A stretch of DNA of 64,000 nucleotides, from the NCBI GenBank assembly GCA_020747015.1, contig JAGTJM010000021.1:310001-374000 (forward strand). Reading direction: 5' to 3'. Within the stretch, counting starts at the first letter, position 1; the number at the start of each line of letters is the position of its first letter. The notes under the pieces are model-generated. The model was not told the DNA's origin. It made no database searches and was given only the letters and a program-made list of their open reading frames with translations. The stretch comes from Pyrenochaeta sp. MPI-SDFR-AT-0127. Taxonomy: Eukaryota > Ascomycota > Dothideomycetes > Pleosporales > Cucurbitariaceae. The translations under genes were made by a program, and so were the position numbers. Shown in pieces: positions 1-11,131 of the stretch.

Positions 1-132
1 AGTGCGCAGAAAATCTCGGGGCCGCGTTTCCACTGCGAAACATGTCCTGATTTCGACTATTGTTTTATGTGTAAGCCTTTCTTAGAACATCTCCATGATG
101 GGCATGAAATCGAATGTATGGAGTCTTTTTGA
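1..132 (+). CDS. ZZ-type zinc finger protein, C-terminal end (partial)
   Basis: Frame 1 is open from the window edge to a TGA at 130-132 and encodes the last 43 residues of a longer protein. The segment shows the ZZ zinc-finger pattern: FHCETCPDFDYCFMC followed by a His-rich tail (LEHLHDGHEIE). The Cys-X2-Cys pairs and the tail histidines would bind two zinc ions. ZZ fingers are protein-interaction modules found in many regulators, so the parent protein cannot be named from this fragment. The protein ends soon after the finger. The upstream part lies outside the window. Confidence 0.75.
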   Translation, partial: SAQKISGPRFHCETCPDFDYCFMCKPFLEHLHDGHEIECMESF

Positions 133-393
133 TCGAGTAGGAAATCGATATACGAGGGGCGCCGAAAGACCAGAATGGACATTGTCGTGTCTGCCTTTGT
201 CGAAAAGGATTTGATGATGGGAAACAGTGTAGGAGAGGTGTGGTTTCTCAGGCTAGCTCCACCAGCGTCGGACCTCCGAGCGTCCCAAAGTTCCCCGCAT
301 ACACACTTTTGACTGTGATACTTTGCGCCATACACAATCACATCACGCCACTCCACTCACACGACTGCCGAGCAATTCCTTATCCATATCGGG

Positions 394-942
394 ATGTCTG
401 ACGAGGATCTCGAACAGATTAGGCGCGCGCGCCTCCAACAGTTGCAGGAGCAAGGTGGAGGTGGAGGGCAAGGCGGGGAAGGGTCTGAGCAGGACTCGCG
501 AAAGTAAATCAACCATGAACTGACTATGAAACTATATACTGAACTATAACTGCAGGCAACAAGAGGGTATGTCTCTAGCATCCTTGTGGACCTAAAATTT
601 CCTCTCCATCACGCCTATCCCAGAATATCAGGTACTAACAGCCCCCGCACAGCGGACCAACGCAGCTCAATCCTTTCTCAAATCCTTACTCCCGATGCTG
701 CCGACCGCCTCGGTCGCATCCGGCTCGTCAAAGAATCTCGCGCAACCGACATTGAGAACCGGCTCATCATGCTTGCGCGGACGGGCCAGATACGACAGAA
801 AGTGACAGAGGAGCAGTTGAAGGAGATTCTGGGCGCAGTCGCGGAACAAAACGAGAAGGAGGAGCCAAAAATTGTTGTCAACAGAAGAGGAGGAGGCTGG
901 GACGATGATGATGAGTTGGAAGAGCTCATGAAGGACGTTTGA
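394..942 (+). CDS. PDCD5 / TFAR19 family DNA-binding protein
   Basis: Exons 394-503, 556-566 and 653-942 join in frame to 136 residues, the usual size for this family. The product starts MSDEDLEQIRRARLQQLQ, has a Gly-rich spacer, then the conserved core KQQE...ILTPDAADRLGRIRLVK and VTEEQLKEILGAV, and ends in an acidic tail (DDDDELEEL). PDCD5 homologues are small helical proteins linked to cell death in animals and to chromatin or chaperonin contacts. The role in fungi is poorly defined. The middle exon is only 11 nt and supplies the conserved KQQE residues, so it must be real if the family fit holds. Both introns have good donors (GTAAAT, GTATGT) and a branch-like CTAAC in the second. Confidence 0.88.
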
Positions 943-1102
943 GGGGCGGAAACTGGTTGCATTGGGCGGCGTTTTCATGGAGTGTTCATGAACATGACAA
1001 CGATTATGTATTTGCGCACGTGGGCATCTTAGTGAGCAAGCGATGATTAAAGAATCCAATTTGGTATGCTACATAGGCTCCATAATCAAGTAGTTTGGGA
1101 TC

Positions 1103-1922
1103 TTATAACTTCTTCACTTGTTTCCTCACTCGTCCAATCTCAATTTCTTGAGCCCTCAAGTCTCGAGCTATGGTAGCTAATTGAGGAATGGGACCTTCGA
1201 CAGCTGCAACAAAGGTCGACTGAGCAGTACGGAGGGCAGGTGGGACTAGAATACCAAACCATCGCAACGGATCCTTGGGCTTTGCGTGTTTCTTCGTAGA
1301 CTCAGCGGTGTCAGCTGATGGCGGTTGTTTAGACTCTGAATTTTCAGGTGATTCTGCTCCAGATTCACATGGCTCAGCTTGGCTCCCTGCTGCTTTTTGG
1401 TCTTTCTTGACACTACGCTCTGCGCTTTTAACATCTTCATGGTCGTCATTTGCAAGAAAGGTTGAGAAGTATGGCCGTGCTTCATCAGATCTATGCTTTC
1501 CTTCAGTGACCGCACTGAAATTGTCAGTCTCAAGTAGAGTCTTCGCGCATGGGTACTAAGCAGGAAAGAAAAGAATCTGGTTAAACTTACATTTTACGTA
1601 TAACCTGCATGCGCTCATCATAGCAGTCTTGTCCGTATCGAATTGTAGCGGACGAATTGTGGAAGTTGGCTTGAGCTAAAGACATGTAGCCCTGAAGAAC
1701 GTCAGAAAGAGAGCTAGTTTAACAAAGAGTGGAACCATAACGTACAGAAGATAGTTGCTTCGAAAGCTCCTGTCGAACCTTTTCGTACTCATCCAAAGTA
1801 TGCAGATACCGTTCGAGTAGCTGGTCAAGTTGGGCGACGAGGGCATCCTTATCTTTTTCCGCTCTCTCAGTCTCAGGGCGAGCACCCGGAATCTGGCTCG
1901 GTGAAGATTGAACTTCTGCCAT
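1103..1922 (-). CDS. VMA22: V-ATPase assembly factor VMA22 / CCDC115 family
   Basis: Exons in transcript order are 1922-1746, 1691-1591 and 1514-1103, giving 229 residues. The N-terminus carries a helical segment (LDQLLERYLHTLDEYEKVR), then GYMSLAQANF. A polar acidic middle follows, then the family's C-terminal block beginning DPLRWFGILVPPALR (about residues 174-229). This is the pattern of CCDC115 in animals and Vma22 in yeast, an ER-resident factor needed to assemble the V0 sector of the vacuolar proton pump. Intron donors are GTACGT and GTAAG. The start ATG faces SURF1, with about 184 bp between the two starts, so they probably share a promoter region. Confidence 0.85.
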
Positions 1923-2106
1923 ATTTGAGGAATTCCAGGTTGTTGTAATGGATTGGTATTCGCAAACGTATGCTGAAGCTCAAAGGCATCCAGCGGGGGA
2001 CCATACCTTTTTCGGAGCTAGACCGAGAGAGCTCAGATGTCCGACATCATCTCATTCAATCTTCAACATTTGCACTTCGCAGCGCCAATTGCACAACCAC
2101 ACGACA

Positions 2107-3226
2107 ATGTCGAAACCAAACCCGTTCCTCAACCTCTTCCGGCGGTATTACTCCCAGAATGCCTCAAATATATCGCGGACAACACGCGCACAATCCTCCA
2201 CCCGTCCACAATGCCTCCGCACACGATTCGCACCACAATTCTTCCTCCTCCGCGCCAGTCAACGTCGCTCCGTGGGCGGCGGTCCCGGCCTAGATCCCAA
2301 TTTTGTCTCGATTCTCGATCGCCCGGCCAAAATGGCGCGTGCAGGCAAACAACACGGCCCTGGACTTATCATCCTTGCCATAATCCCCGTTACTGCTTTT
2401 CTGCTCGGGTGTTGGCAGGTGCAGCGCTTAGGGTGGAAGACGGAATTAGTTGCACGATTTGAGGATAGGCTGACATTCCCGCCGCTGGAGTTGCCACTGA
2501 GGATCGACCCTGCAGCAATCAAAGATTTCGATTACAGGAGAGTCTATGCAAAGGGAATTCTAAGGCATGACCAGGAAATGCTGATTGGGCCGAGGATGCT
2601 GGATGGAGAGGAAGGCTATACCGTTGTCACGCCGCTGGAGAGGACGGACGAGAGGGGAAATGTGCACAAGATACTCTGTTGTAGAGGGTGGATCAAGAAG
2701 GATGCGAGCAAACAGTGGTTTAGAAAGAAGAACGGTGCACTGCCAGAGGGAGAGGTTACGATTGAGGGTTTGTTGCGGATACCACCAAAGGGCAATATGT
2801 TCACACCAAAGAATGAGCCAGAGAAAGGGAAGTGGTTTTTTCCCAGTGTAGAGGAAATGGCGCAGTATACGGGGAGCCAAGCTGTTTGGGTAGAGGAGAC
2901 CATGAGTGAGTGCCATCTTAAGCAGATGCTGGGTGAAGTGAATTGGAATGGGTATCTAACGATAACAGTACCGGATCTGCTCACAAACTATGAGCGCGAA
3001 CCAAAGGGCGTACCCATTGGCAGAGCGCCTACCGTGAACCTGCGGAATAATCATACACAGTACATCTTCACATGGTGCGGAATCCCATATCCCGTTTACA
3101 TACCAACAGCTAACATAATGTAGGTACGCGTTGAGTTTCGCGACTTCGATCATGTTCTGGATGGTAGTGAAAAAGCCCATGTCTGGAGCCCAAAAGCGCG
3201 TACGACACAGTGTTGACTGGTCATGA
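2107..3226 (+). CDS. SURF1: SURF1 family cytochrome c oxidase assembly protein
   Basis: Exons 2107-3074 and 3124-3226 give 356 residues. The N-terminus is Arg/Ser-rich and looks like a mitochondrial presequence (MSKPNPFLNLFRRYYSQ). A first membrane helix lies near residues 85-105 and runs into the family signature GCWQVQRL. The intermembrane domain includes RRVYAKGILRHDQEM and CCRGWI. The short second exon supplies the second helix, ALSFATSIMFWMVVKKP, which the unspliced frame lacks. SURF1/Shy1 helps insert heme a and assemble Cox1 in the inner membrane. An in-frame ATG at 1948 would add 53 residues, but it lies 26 bp from the divergent VMA22 start and the added residues do not resemble the family. 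Confidence 0.9.
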
Positions 3227-3247
3227 ACGTCTGAGTTCGTGATGATC

Positions 3248-4986
3248 TCAATCTTCCTCTTCTTGTATAGTATTTAGTCGCTTCCGCTTTTGCCCCTTCA
3301 ATTTGACAGGGGGCTCCATGCGTAGCTGCTGAAGCAGCTCTCTAGGAAGCATTCTTTGGGCCAACGAAAAGGACGTGCTGTTGTTTGAAATCTTCCGAGT
3401 CCTACACAGTGTCAATAAGCCGAAGCTGCAGAATTGTACACCACTGTACAAAATATGAATTGCAATATACCTTTTCATCAGCGCAGTGACATCGCTTTCT
3501 TCAATCACCTTCCGTCCACCGTGCTGCGCATATGCAGCCAAATCGATACCAATCTGCTCGAAGAAATCATCCGTTGTCTTGACAAGCGCCGCAAGCGCAT
3601 CTTTGCTAAGCTGGGCCTTGCTGCCTTGAGACTTCATGAACCCTAAGGCGAGTTTCTTGACGGGTGCCGCTGGGAATGACGGGTACTCAAGCCCTCGTTG
3701 CGATATCCTTAATTCCCTTGCTTTCCTTCTGCTATGTTGTTGTGCCGCGACTGAACGTTGTGGTGATTGTGATTGCAAACTTCGATCCAGTGCCGATACC
3801 TCTTCACGGTATGCAGCTAGGTCAGCATCGTCGTCCACGATAGGGTCAGACTCCCAGCCCATTGCTCCACCGCCATCTGTATCATCTTCACCATCTAGAG
3901 CTGCGAGCTCTTCTTCTAAGTCATCGTCTGCTAGCACAGGCATACTCTCGATATCTGGAATACCGTCATCCAAGTCTTGATTCACACCCTCATCCTGTGT
4001 CACTTCTCGAACAGGGGCTCGTATACGTTCAGGAATGAGAAATCGGAAAGTTGGTTCTTCGGTGTCATCTTCCCCTTCGCCAAAGACACCCAGATCCACA
4101 TCACTAGGCCGCCCATCTCTTCGCCCAGTCAAAGCTCGAATCTGCGTTGTTGTGTTGTCCTCATCCAATTCTTCATCGATGGTTTGGTCCAGTATACCAT
4201 CCGCACGTCGATTGATGAACGTACCATCGATCTCATACTCCTCCTCGACTGCGCCCAGTTCGCTGAGATCTGCAAATCGCTCACTGTGCCTCCCTCCAAA
4301 CATGAAGCGCGGGTCTTCACTAATGGCTCGCCTTCCAAACTCAAGCGATTGTACTGTTCCTCCGTCTACGTCATCGGGTAGCTCAGGAAGTAGCGATTGT
4401 CGTGGCGGGGCGTCGTGGAAACTATCCTCATCGTACATATCATCAAGTGCCATGGAAAGACGGGGTGCTGCGGGATCAGGGCCATCTTCGACGTCTGGGA
4501 GGTCAAGAGCAGAATGTCGAGTCCGTGAAGGTTGGACTTGTGGTGATGGCTCGGTTGGGTGGCTATCGCGGGCAAGCGCTGTGAGGGGTTAATCAATTTT
4601 CAATAGAGCAAAGGAATGTCAAACATACCTCTACTCAGGTCCCGCAAGATATCTCGCGGGGTTTCTCTCTGTATCCTCCCGCTTCTCCTGCGGTTGTTCC
4701 CTGGTGTTCTTGCCGCATTTGCGCGCTCCCTCAATGCTCTAATCGCATGCGGTGTAGTCGGCGCTGTCCTGCGTGCTGGAAGAGGCCGAGTTGCTGGGCC
4801 TCCTCGAGGTGTCCTCCCAGTCCCGGGTGTTCGAAATGTTGGTGTCTTTCTGCTTCCTGGAGTGGGGCCCGCACTGACGGCGCGACGGAAGGGTGTGCTG
4901 GGTTCGATGCGCGCATTATTGTTCGGTGTCCTCTCCGCTTCGCGCTGTGGCGAGACTCGCTGCTTCTTGCGCGCAGATTCGGACAT
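3248..4986 (-). CDS. Inner kinetochore protein CENP-T (Cnn1) homologue
   Basis: Exons 4986-4629, 4578-3471 and 3401-3248 join to 539 residues. The N-terminal third is basic and rich in TP and SP sites (TPFRR, RKTPTFRTPGTGRTPRG), as expected for the CDK-regulated, microtubule-facing tail. The middle is strongly acidic. A histone fold lies at about 440-515: LSKDALAALVKTTDDFFEQ, IGIDLAAYAQHGGRK, VIEESDVTALMKR, then an extension RMLPRELLQQLRMEP. CENP-T pairs with CENP-W and recruits Ndc80. The family assignment rests on the order basic tail, acidic middle, C-terminal histone fold plus extension. The stop lies 21 bp from the SURF1 stop (tail to tail), and the start faces CMS1. Confidence 0.85.
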
Positions 4987-5202
4987 GGTGGAGTTGACAA
5001 TTCAACAGCAGTACGGTACTTTGAATGGGCTTGTTGATGGACGTCAAGGAACGCGTCGAATGGACGCGCCGTCCCCGACTTTGATTGGGTCTAGCCTGAG
5101 GCGCACTAGGCCAGTTCTTATCGATAACCTGGACTTTCTGGAACTTTTTCTGTTGGAGAAGCCGTACCGTTGCATATCTCCACTCCAAACACTAGCCACA
5201 CG

Positions 5203-6136
5203 ATGTCAGATTCCGAATCAGAAGGTGGCGTGCCCCTGATCGAGGCTGAATTTGACGTGACGTCAACGTCGAAGAAACGGAAGAGAGAAGCAGAGCCAGA
5301 GTCGAGCAAAGAGAGCAAGAAAGCAGCCAAGAAGGCAAAACGGAAGGAAAAGAAGAAACAAAAGGCAAAAGAGATTGACGAGGATGATTTGGATCAGGAG
5401 TTGGGAGTGAATCATTCATTTGAGCGGATGGATGGTCAGCTACTTGCAGACTACATTAATTCGCGAACACGGCTATATGGCAAGGACCTGAGCAGTGTAG
5501 AGCTCGAGGACAAATTCATCTCAGGTAAGCCTAGTATTCCTACGGGAAGACGATGTGCTCATCACACGTAGCTCGTACTGTAAAGGATAGCACTAGCTGG
5601 ACCGAGTCGCGAATCACAGACAATCTTGCCGCCTTTCTCAAGAATCAGGCAGAGACATTAAAGCCTACACCATCAAAGCCCCCAGGAGCACCACACACCA
5701 TTGTCGTCACCGCATCTGGGATCCGAGCTGCCGATGTATGCAGAGCCCTCAAATCTGGGCTGCCGAAGCAAGGCGTCAAGAATCCAAATGTAGCCAAATT
5801 ATTCGCAAAGCACTTGAAGCTCGCTGACCAAGTGGCACATCTAAAGAAGAACAAGTGGGTGCAATGTGTTGTAGTTCTTGTACCATTACTAATTGCTTTT
5901 GCAGAATCGACCTTGGAGTGGGAACTCCCGATCGACTAGTTGCGCTTTTGGAAGAAAAGGCCCTGTCGACGGCAAATTTGAAGAGAGTGTTCGTTGATGT
6001 GTCGTACATTGACCAGAAAAAGCGCGGCATTCTTGACATGAAGGAGCTCCATGAGTCCTTGATCAAGCTTCTATTGAGGAAGGAGTTTATCGGGGAGAGC
6101 AAGGAGGATGGCAGTGGACTTTTTCTCTTCTATTGA
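5203..6136 (+). CDS. CMS1: CMS1 family ribosome biogenesis protein
   Basis: Exons 5203-5524, 5572-5854 and 5905-6136 give 278 residues. The N-terminus is acidic and then Lys-rich (KKRKREAEPES, KKAAKKAKRKEKKK), fitting a nucleolar protein. The body has the features of the yeast Cms1 family: IVVTASGIRAADVCRAL, LFAKHLKL, then GVGTPDRLVALLE at about residues 206-218. The last part recalls a DEAD-box helicase motif (TPDR) without the remaining catalytic motifs, as is typical of Cms1. Cms1 associates with early small-subunit precursors. Each intron is about 50 nt with a standard donor. Confidence 0.85.
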
Positions 6137-7498
6137 ACGAGGGTCAGCTTGTTGAAAGTAATATCGAATGATACCCCAGACAGCCATGAATCCAGCCCAG
6201 TCGCATTGTAGAGCATGCTGTGTGTTGCACACGAAGCCGAAAGCTTAATGCAGCTGCTGTCAGTTGATGTTTGTTTCTAGCGACGTGATGAAAAGGCAGC
6301 GTCATGCCAGTCAAGGTTGTCCAAAGACAAGTTTGGAGAGCACTCGGCGGTCACTGCACTGCATATACTACCTGGACAAGATATCACGAAACAGTGGCCC
6401 AAACATGCGCTGATGCACGTTGTCACTCACGCCACACAGAGAGTTGCGAAGGCGTCCAGGAGGTGGACACTCCGATTTGCGGAAAGCAGGTGCGAGAGCG
6501 AAGTGTGGCATTTCACATGTCGAGCAAGGCACGGCTAATAGGAAGCTCGTGCAGACAGACTGGCGAGCAGAAAAGGCGATCTGCAGGCGAATCACAGCCC
6601 AGAGAAGGCGGTATATCGATAATAGAGTGCATGGCCCCCATGGCGGCCGACCAGATAGACGCGGGCGGATGAAGATGGAAACAGCCTGGGTATGGGGGAT
6701 TTGGTAGACGGCGGTCGAGGGCGCAGGGAACGCGTTGGTGCCTGTTTCTGTGCCGCCCGCAGAGCCACGACGGCGCAAGCCTGTTGGCAGGCAGGGGAGA
6801 CGAAAGCTGTTTACAGCACGGGGGGGCGACGGCGACGGCGACGGCGACGGCGGTCTGCGAATGGGGACCAGCAAAAGCAGTGGGAGAGCGGCCCAAACAG
6901 AGACGATGCCACCGTGCGTCGTGCCTATCAGACAGCGTAGAGGCGTGCAATGGTGTGTGTCGCAAATCGGTTTCAAGAAAGCAGCAGCACCGCCCATCTA
7001 CGCGCCTGCTCTTTTGCCAAAAAGGCCCGCGGGACCTCTCCTCCAGATCACCCTGCGACCTGCCTCTCCCCAATCCTCACTTCCTTGCGCCGTCCCGCTG
7101 CTGCAGACCTACGCAATACTGGCAAACCTGCCGCGCCGACGCACGACTCGAGCCCCCCGCCTAAGCAAGTGGTCCGCGCTGCTTCGACTCGCGCATCCAT
7201 CGAGAGAGCTCGCTTCTCAACCCGCCGCCGCCAAGCGACAAAACGCCCCCCTACGCTGCAGGTAGCTCCCGTGCTTCCACAGAATCTGGACAGAGGCCGC
7301 TGAAGCAGTTCCCAACAGTGCGTCTCCCACATCGCCCGGCTTCGTACCAGCTTGCATCTGACCCCCTTCGCCGCACAGGACCTTCCAAGCTCCGCTGCTC
7401 GCTTCTTGCTTCCCCGAAGCCGCCCCATTGCCTCCGCCGAACAGGGCTCCAGTACCCGCATACAACTCTAATCAGACGACGCTCACGACGACTACACC
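6137..7498. other. Intergenic region upstream of RAC1
   Basis: This 1.36 kb stretch has open frames on both strands, but none has recognisable protein features. Their length comes from high GC content. It contains the hexanucleotide tandem listed separately. From about 7000 the plus strand becomes pyrimidine-rich (many CCGCC, CTTC and CTCC runs) up to the RAC1 start, which suggests promoter and 5' leader. A 5' leader intron is possible but cannot be placed. Confidence 0.5.
6825..6853 (+). repeat. GGCGAC hexanucleotide tandem repeat
   Basis: Four perfect GGCGAC units (6825-6848) are followed by a partial GGCGG. It lies in the presumed promoter/leader of RAC1. Confidence 0.9.
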
Positions 7499-8365
7499 AT
7501 GGCTGCTCCTGCGACCCAATCTCTGAAGGTGCGCCCCCGCTGCACAGAGTGTCCCTGCTTCCTAGAAACCAAGTGACTGACAGCTCTGCAGTGTGTTGTG
7601 ACAGGCGACGGTGCCGTAGGCAAGGTAAGACCTGCCCCCCTCCAGTCTTGCCCCTTCGCTTGCTGACCTCACAGACATGTCTTCTCATCTCATATACCAC
7701 AAACGCCTTCCCAGGAGAATACATTCCTACAGTGTGAGTTTGCTGGACGCACCGCCGAGACGCAAGCTGAACGCGTCTTTCTAGGTTCGATAACTACTCC
7801 GCAAATGTCATGGTAGATGGAAAGCCCATAAGTCTCGGCCTGTGGGATACTGCCGGGCAGGAAGATTACGATCGATTGCGACCACTCTCATACCCGCAGA
7901 CCGACGTCTTCTTAATCTGCTTTTCCATCGTTAGCCCCCCGTCATTCGATAACGTGAAGGCGAAGGTAAACAGCTCCATCACCCCTGACACGAGCCACAG
8001 ATGCTAACCATGTCCTAGTGGTACCCCGAAATCGACCACCACGCACCAGGCGTTCCAATCATCCTTGTCGGCACAAAACTCGATTTGAGGGACGATGAGG
8101 CGACCAAGGAGTCGCTGAGACAGAAGAAGATGGCACCCATCCAATACGAGCAGGCGGTTATGGTTGCCAAGGAGATCAAGGCACAAAAGTACTTGGAGTG
8201 CTCAGCGCTGACCCAGCGCAATTTGAAGAGCGTGTTCGATGAGGCAATTCGGTACGTTGTCCCGGTTTTGGGTACATGATTTTGCTAATTCTACATAGTG
8301 CTGTCCTTAGTCCCCGTCCTCAGCAAGCAGCGAAGAAGAGCAAGAGTAAATGCGTCCTTCTATAA
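7499..8365 (+). CDS. RAC1: Rac1-type Rho GTPase
   Basis: Six exons (7499-7528, 7592-7624, 7675-7733, 7785-7965, 8019-8251, 8299-8365) give 200 residues. The P-loop GDGAVGKT is at 15-22, DTAGQ near 62-66, TKLD near 120-123 and the CSAL motif near the end of the G domain. The protein ends in a basic stretch KKSKSKCVLL. CVLL is a CaaX box with terminal Leu, predicting geranylgeranylation and plasma-membrane attachment. The switch regions match Rac better than Cdc42, as in the fungal RacA proteins that control polarised growth and NADPH oxidase. The first two exons are only 30 and 33 nt. Intron positions cut the P-loop region closely. Confidence 0.95.
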
Positions 8366-8976
8366 GAAATTGAAGAAGTGGGCGTACAGGGGTGGCAGTT
8401 TGGTGTAATCGAGCATGGATCGGAGCTTGAATATATGCGTCGATTGGTGCTGATGGGCAACCTCTGATCAACACTGCGAGAGGATTTCACTTCAATTCCG
8501 ACAAGACTGGGCACTAATAAAGTGCAAGACACAAACTCGGCTCAAGTCATGGCCAGGCGGGCAAACAATATCTCAGCATATGGCTCAATCTACACAAGAA
8601 ATAGCATTTGCTTTGCGGCACCTTCGATTCTTCCGGTATGGCTGGCGGTTGATTCTAGGAGTTCAAGCATTGGCTTTTCGCAGCATTACTTTCCTTCGGC
8701 GTGGTGGATTCATAGGAATTTGGATTTGGCATTCCCGATAGATTTGTTACTGCGTCACTCTCTTATTGACATCTCTGCACATTCAATAAGCTCCACTGTA
8801 CTGCCTGTGAAGTTCAACATGAATGAACGTGATCGAGGGAGGCCCACTTGCTCGGCCTCGGCACCGGTGCTGCATATTAATTCCCCGCGGAGCTTGGGCA
8901 TGCATCCTTGCTGCAGCGCGTCCCCAAGCTTCACCCCGCGAGTGTCCACCATTCAACTTTCTAGACTTTTCGCAAC
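8366..8976. other. Intergenic region between RAC1 and the UBX gene
   Basis: It holds the RAC1 3' region and the upstream region of the UBX gene. A plus-strand open frame at 8522-9016 lacks any recognisable domain and overlaps the UBX start in another frame, so it is not called. Confidence 0.5.
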
Positions 8977-10585
8977 ATGTTCCACGAAGGAAGCTTACAA
9001 AGCGGTATTGCGCTAGCAATTCAGGAACAAAAGCTTGTGGCTTGTTTTGTGCGCGGTAAGTTAGACTCTTCTATCGGGATGTGGAGAGAGATCTGACATA
9101 GATGGCCAGATGATGGCGCGACAAGTAAGATATGGGAAGATGAGTGGTTGAAGAGTGGTTGGGTATGTGTTCTACTTGGCTATGTTCAATCCAGCTTGTC
9201 GGAGTGTAGTTGAGCTTACAATTCATGTAGTTATCAAACCTCCTCGCGCAGAAAGCTGTCCTCTTGAACCTCCAGGCAGGCTCCACGGAAGCAGGCTTTC
9301 TAGCAGCCTTTTGCGATATCAACACTACACCTACATTCATTGTGATACAAAATGGCCAGCTGCAACTGCAGCTGAAGAGCGAAGTCAGCAAAGATGAGTT
9401 CACCAATTCTATACGGAAGGTCCTCGGCGCAGAGGCTATTCCAGGCTCAAGTGCATTGCAGTCCTCGCAGCCACAAGCAAACATACCACAACGGCTTGAG
9501 AGGGGGACATCAGGAGGATCCGAGGATGATCTAGAAGAAGCGACAGAAACCTATGTGCCATCAAGGCCGGCCCCACCTATACCCACGGCAGCCTCCACCC
9601 CGTCAGCGAGAGCGAAAGGCAAGCAGAAAGCTATCTCCAACCCAGATCCGAAGCCCGCCCCTTCGTCTACCACTACAAACAGCGCACAACAAATCGCACG
9701 CGATGCTCTGCGGAAGAAGAAGCAGGACGAGGCCGAAGAATTAGCTCGCATCAAAGCACGGATCGAGGCGGACAAGGCAGAGCGACGAGCGCAAGCAGAA
9801 GCACGAAAAATTGAGCGAGAGCGGGAACGAGACACGAATGCGCAAAACGAAGCCCAAATAAGAACGACGACATCAATCAAAGGATCTCAAGCGAAGACTG
9901 TGAACCTGAATGTAAGGCTATTCGACGGAGGAACTATACGTTCCACCTTCCCACGAACAGCTACATTACAAGATGAGGTCCGTTCATGGGTCGACAGAGA
10001 GTTTGCGAAACTCTCTACAGACGATCCCAATATCAATAACAAGCAACTCCCACCGTATTTCTTCCGACATATCCTCGCACCACAGCCGAGTCGCGAGCTT
10101 TCCGCTGGCGATGAGAGCCAATCACTAGGAGACATCGACCTAGCTCCAAGTGCAACCCTTATCCTTGTTCCTGTCAAAGGCTACACAGAGGCGTATTCAG
10201 GGGCAAGTGGTGGTGTTGTAGGAGCCGCTACTGGACTAGTCGGTGGTGCATTTGGGCTTCTGTCTTCGACTGTTGGATTTGTCGGCAGTACATTGGGATC
10301 AGTCATCGGATATGGATCAGCCCCAACAGAAGCGGGAACTGGCCAGGGTACACAATCAACCACAAGGCAGCCGTCACAACAGCCCGCCCCTGCAGAAGGG
10401 GCCAGCATCAGAGTACGGACATTGGCAGATCAACGAGCACGTGAGCCTCAACAATTCTACAATGGAAACCAGGTAAGCCACTTAGCAACTCCCTTTCTCT
10501 CCTGAATAGAAAGCACGAAGCTAATCTGACGATCAATTAGCTCGACACTGTGCCGAAAAATGATGATGATGACAAGCGATCATGA
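8977..10585 (+). CDS. UBX domain protein with N-terminal thioredoxin-like (UAS) region
   Basis: Exons 8977-9055, 9110-9162, 9231-10472 and 10541-10585 give 472 residues. The N-terminal 115 residues (MFHEGSLQSGIALAIQEQK, VACFVR, TPTFIVIQNG) resemble the thioredoxin-fold UAS module that precedes UBX in several p97/Cdc48 adaptors. Residues about 170-245 are a charged helical stretch rich in Arg, Glu and Ala. The UBX domain is at about 265-355 (VNLNVRLFDGGTIRSTF, VRSWVDREF). A Gly-rich hydrophobic segment of about 40 residues follows (near 366-405) and could touch or enter a membrane. The likely role is a Cdc48 adaptor in ER-associated degradation, by analogy with yeast Ubx proteins. The last exon is 45 nt and ends DDDDKRS. 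Confidence 0.82.
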
Positions 10586-11131
10586 GCTATATGGAAGACT
10601 TTGGATGTACGATTATCAGCTGAAAGCATCTGCATGCACTCGATGCTTTGCTCGCTCAAAGAGCTTTCTCAGCGGCCGTCGCCTTCGTATAATTGATACA
10701 TCAGTATTTCCCACTTTGTCTTCTCGTGAAATGGATTTTCGACATGACTTCGTTAGCCATGAGTATATCCTGTGCCGTCTGGTTTTTGAGCGAAGTGAAT
10801 AGGAGAAAATTGACCTCACATTGAAAAGAAGTGCAGATGTCTTGTTGTGCATCCTCTGATGTCAACGTTCGCATCTCCCTCTACATTTCTAGCCAGGCGG
10901 AATTCTCATTGCAAGAACTCATATCTTCTTTGAGAAAATGAATCGAACGGTTGCGGTTAGATAGGTGACAGTTCACAATGTGTCATTCTTAATACGCTCA
11001 ATACATAGATGCGGGTATCATAGCAATAAAACCAAACGCCCTCTTACGCCAGTCGGCCCACGAATGACGTTATGAGCCCTTCTTTGGAGAAGACTCCATT
11101 CCTCTGGTACATGATGTTCGGGCATCGCTTT
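10586..11131. other. Intergenic region between converging UBX and CENP-O genes
   Basis: About 550 bp with no supported gene. It holds the 3' ends of two convergent transcripts. I see no strong inverted repeat or RNA-like feature. Confidence 0.5.

Noticed and set aside
1948..2106. N-terminal extension of SURF1 from the ATG at 1948
   Set aside because: The added residues do not look like a presequence, and the site is 26 bp from the divergent VMA22 start.
6368..6997. Long open frames on both strands upstream of RAC1
   Set aside because: GC-rich DNA gives long chance frames. Residue make-up is Arg/Pro/Ser-biased with no motif.
8522..9016. 164-codon plus-strand open frame upstream of the UBX gene
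   Set aside because: No domain or coding character, and it overlaps the UBX first exon in another frame.
10541..10585. DDDDK protease-like site at the end of the UBX protein
   Set aside because: A chance run of Asp codons. No biological meaning expected in a cytosolic fungal protein.
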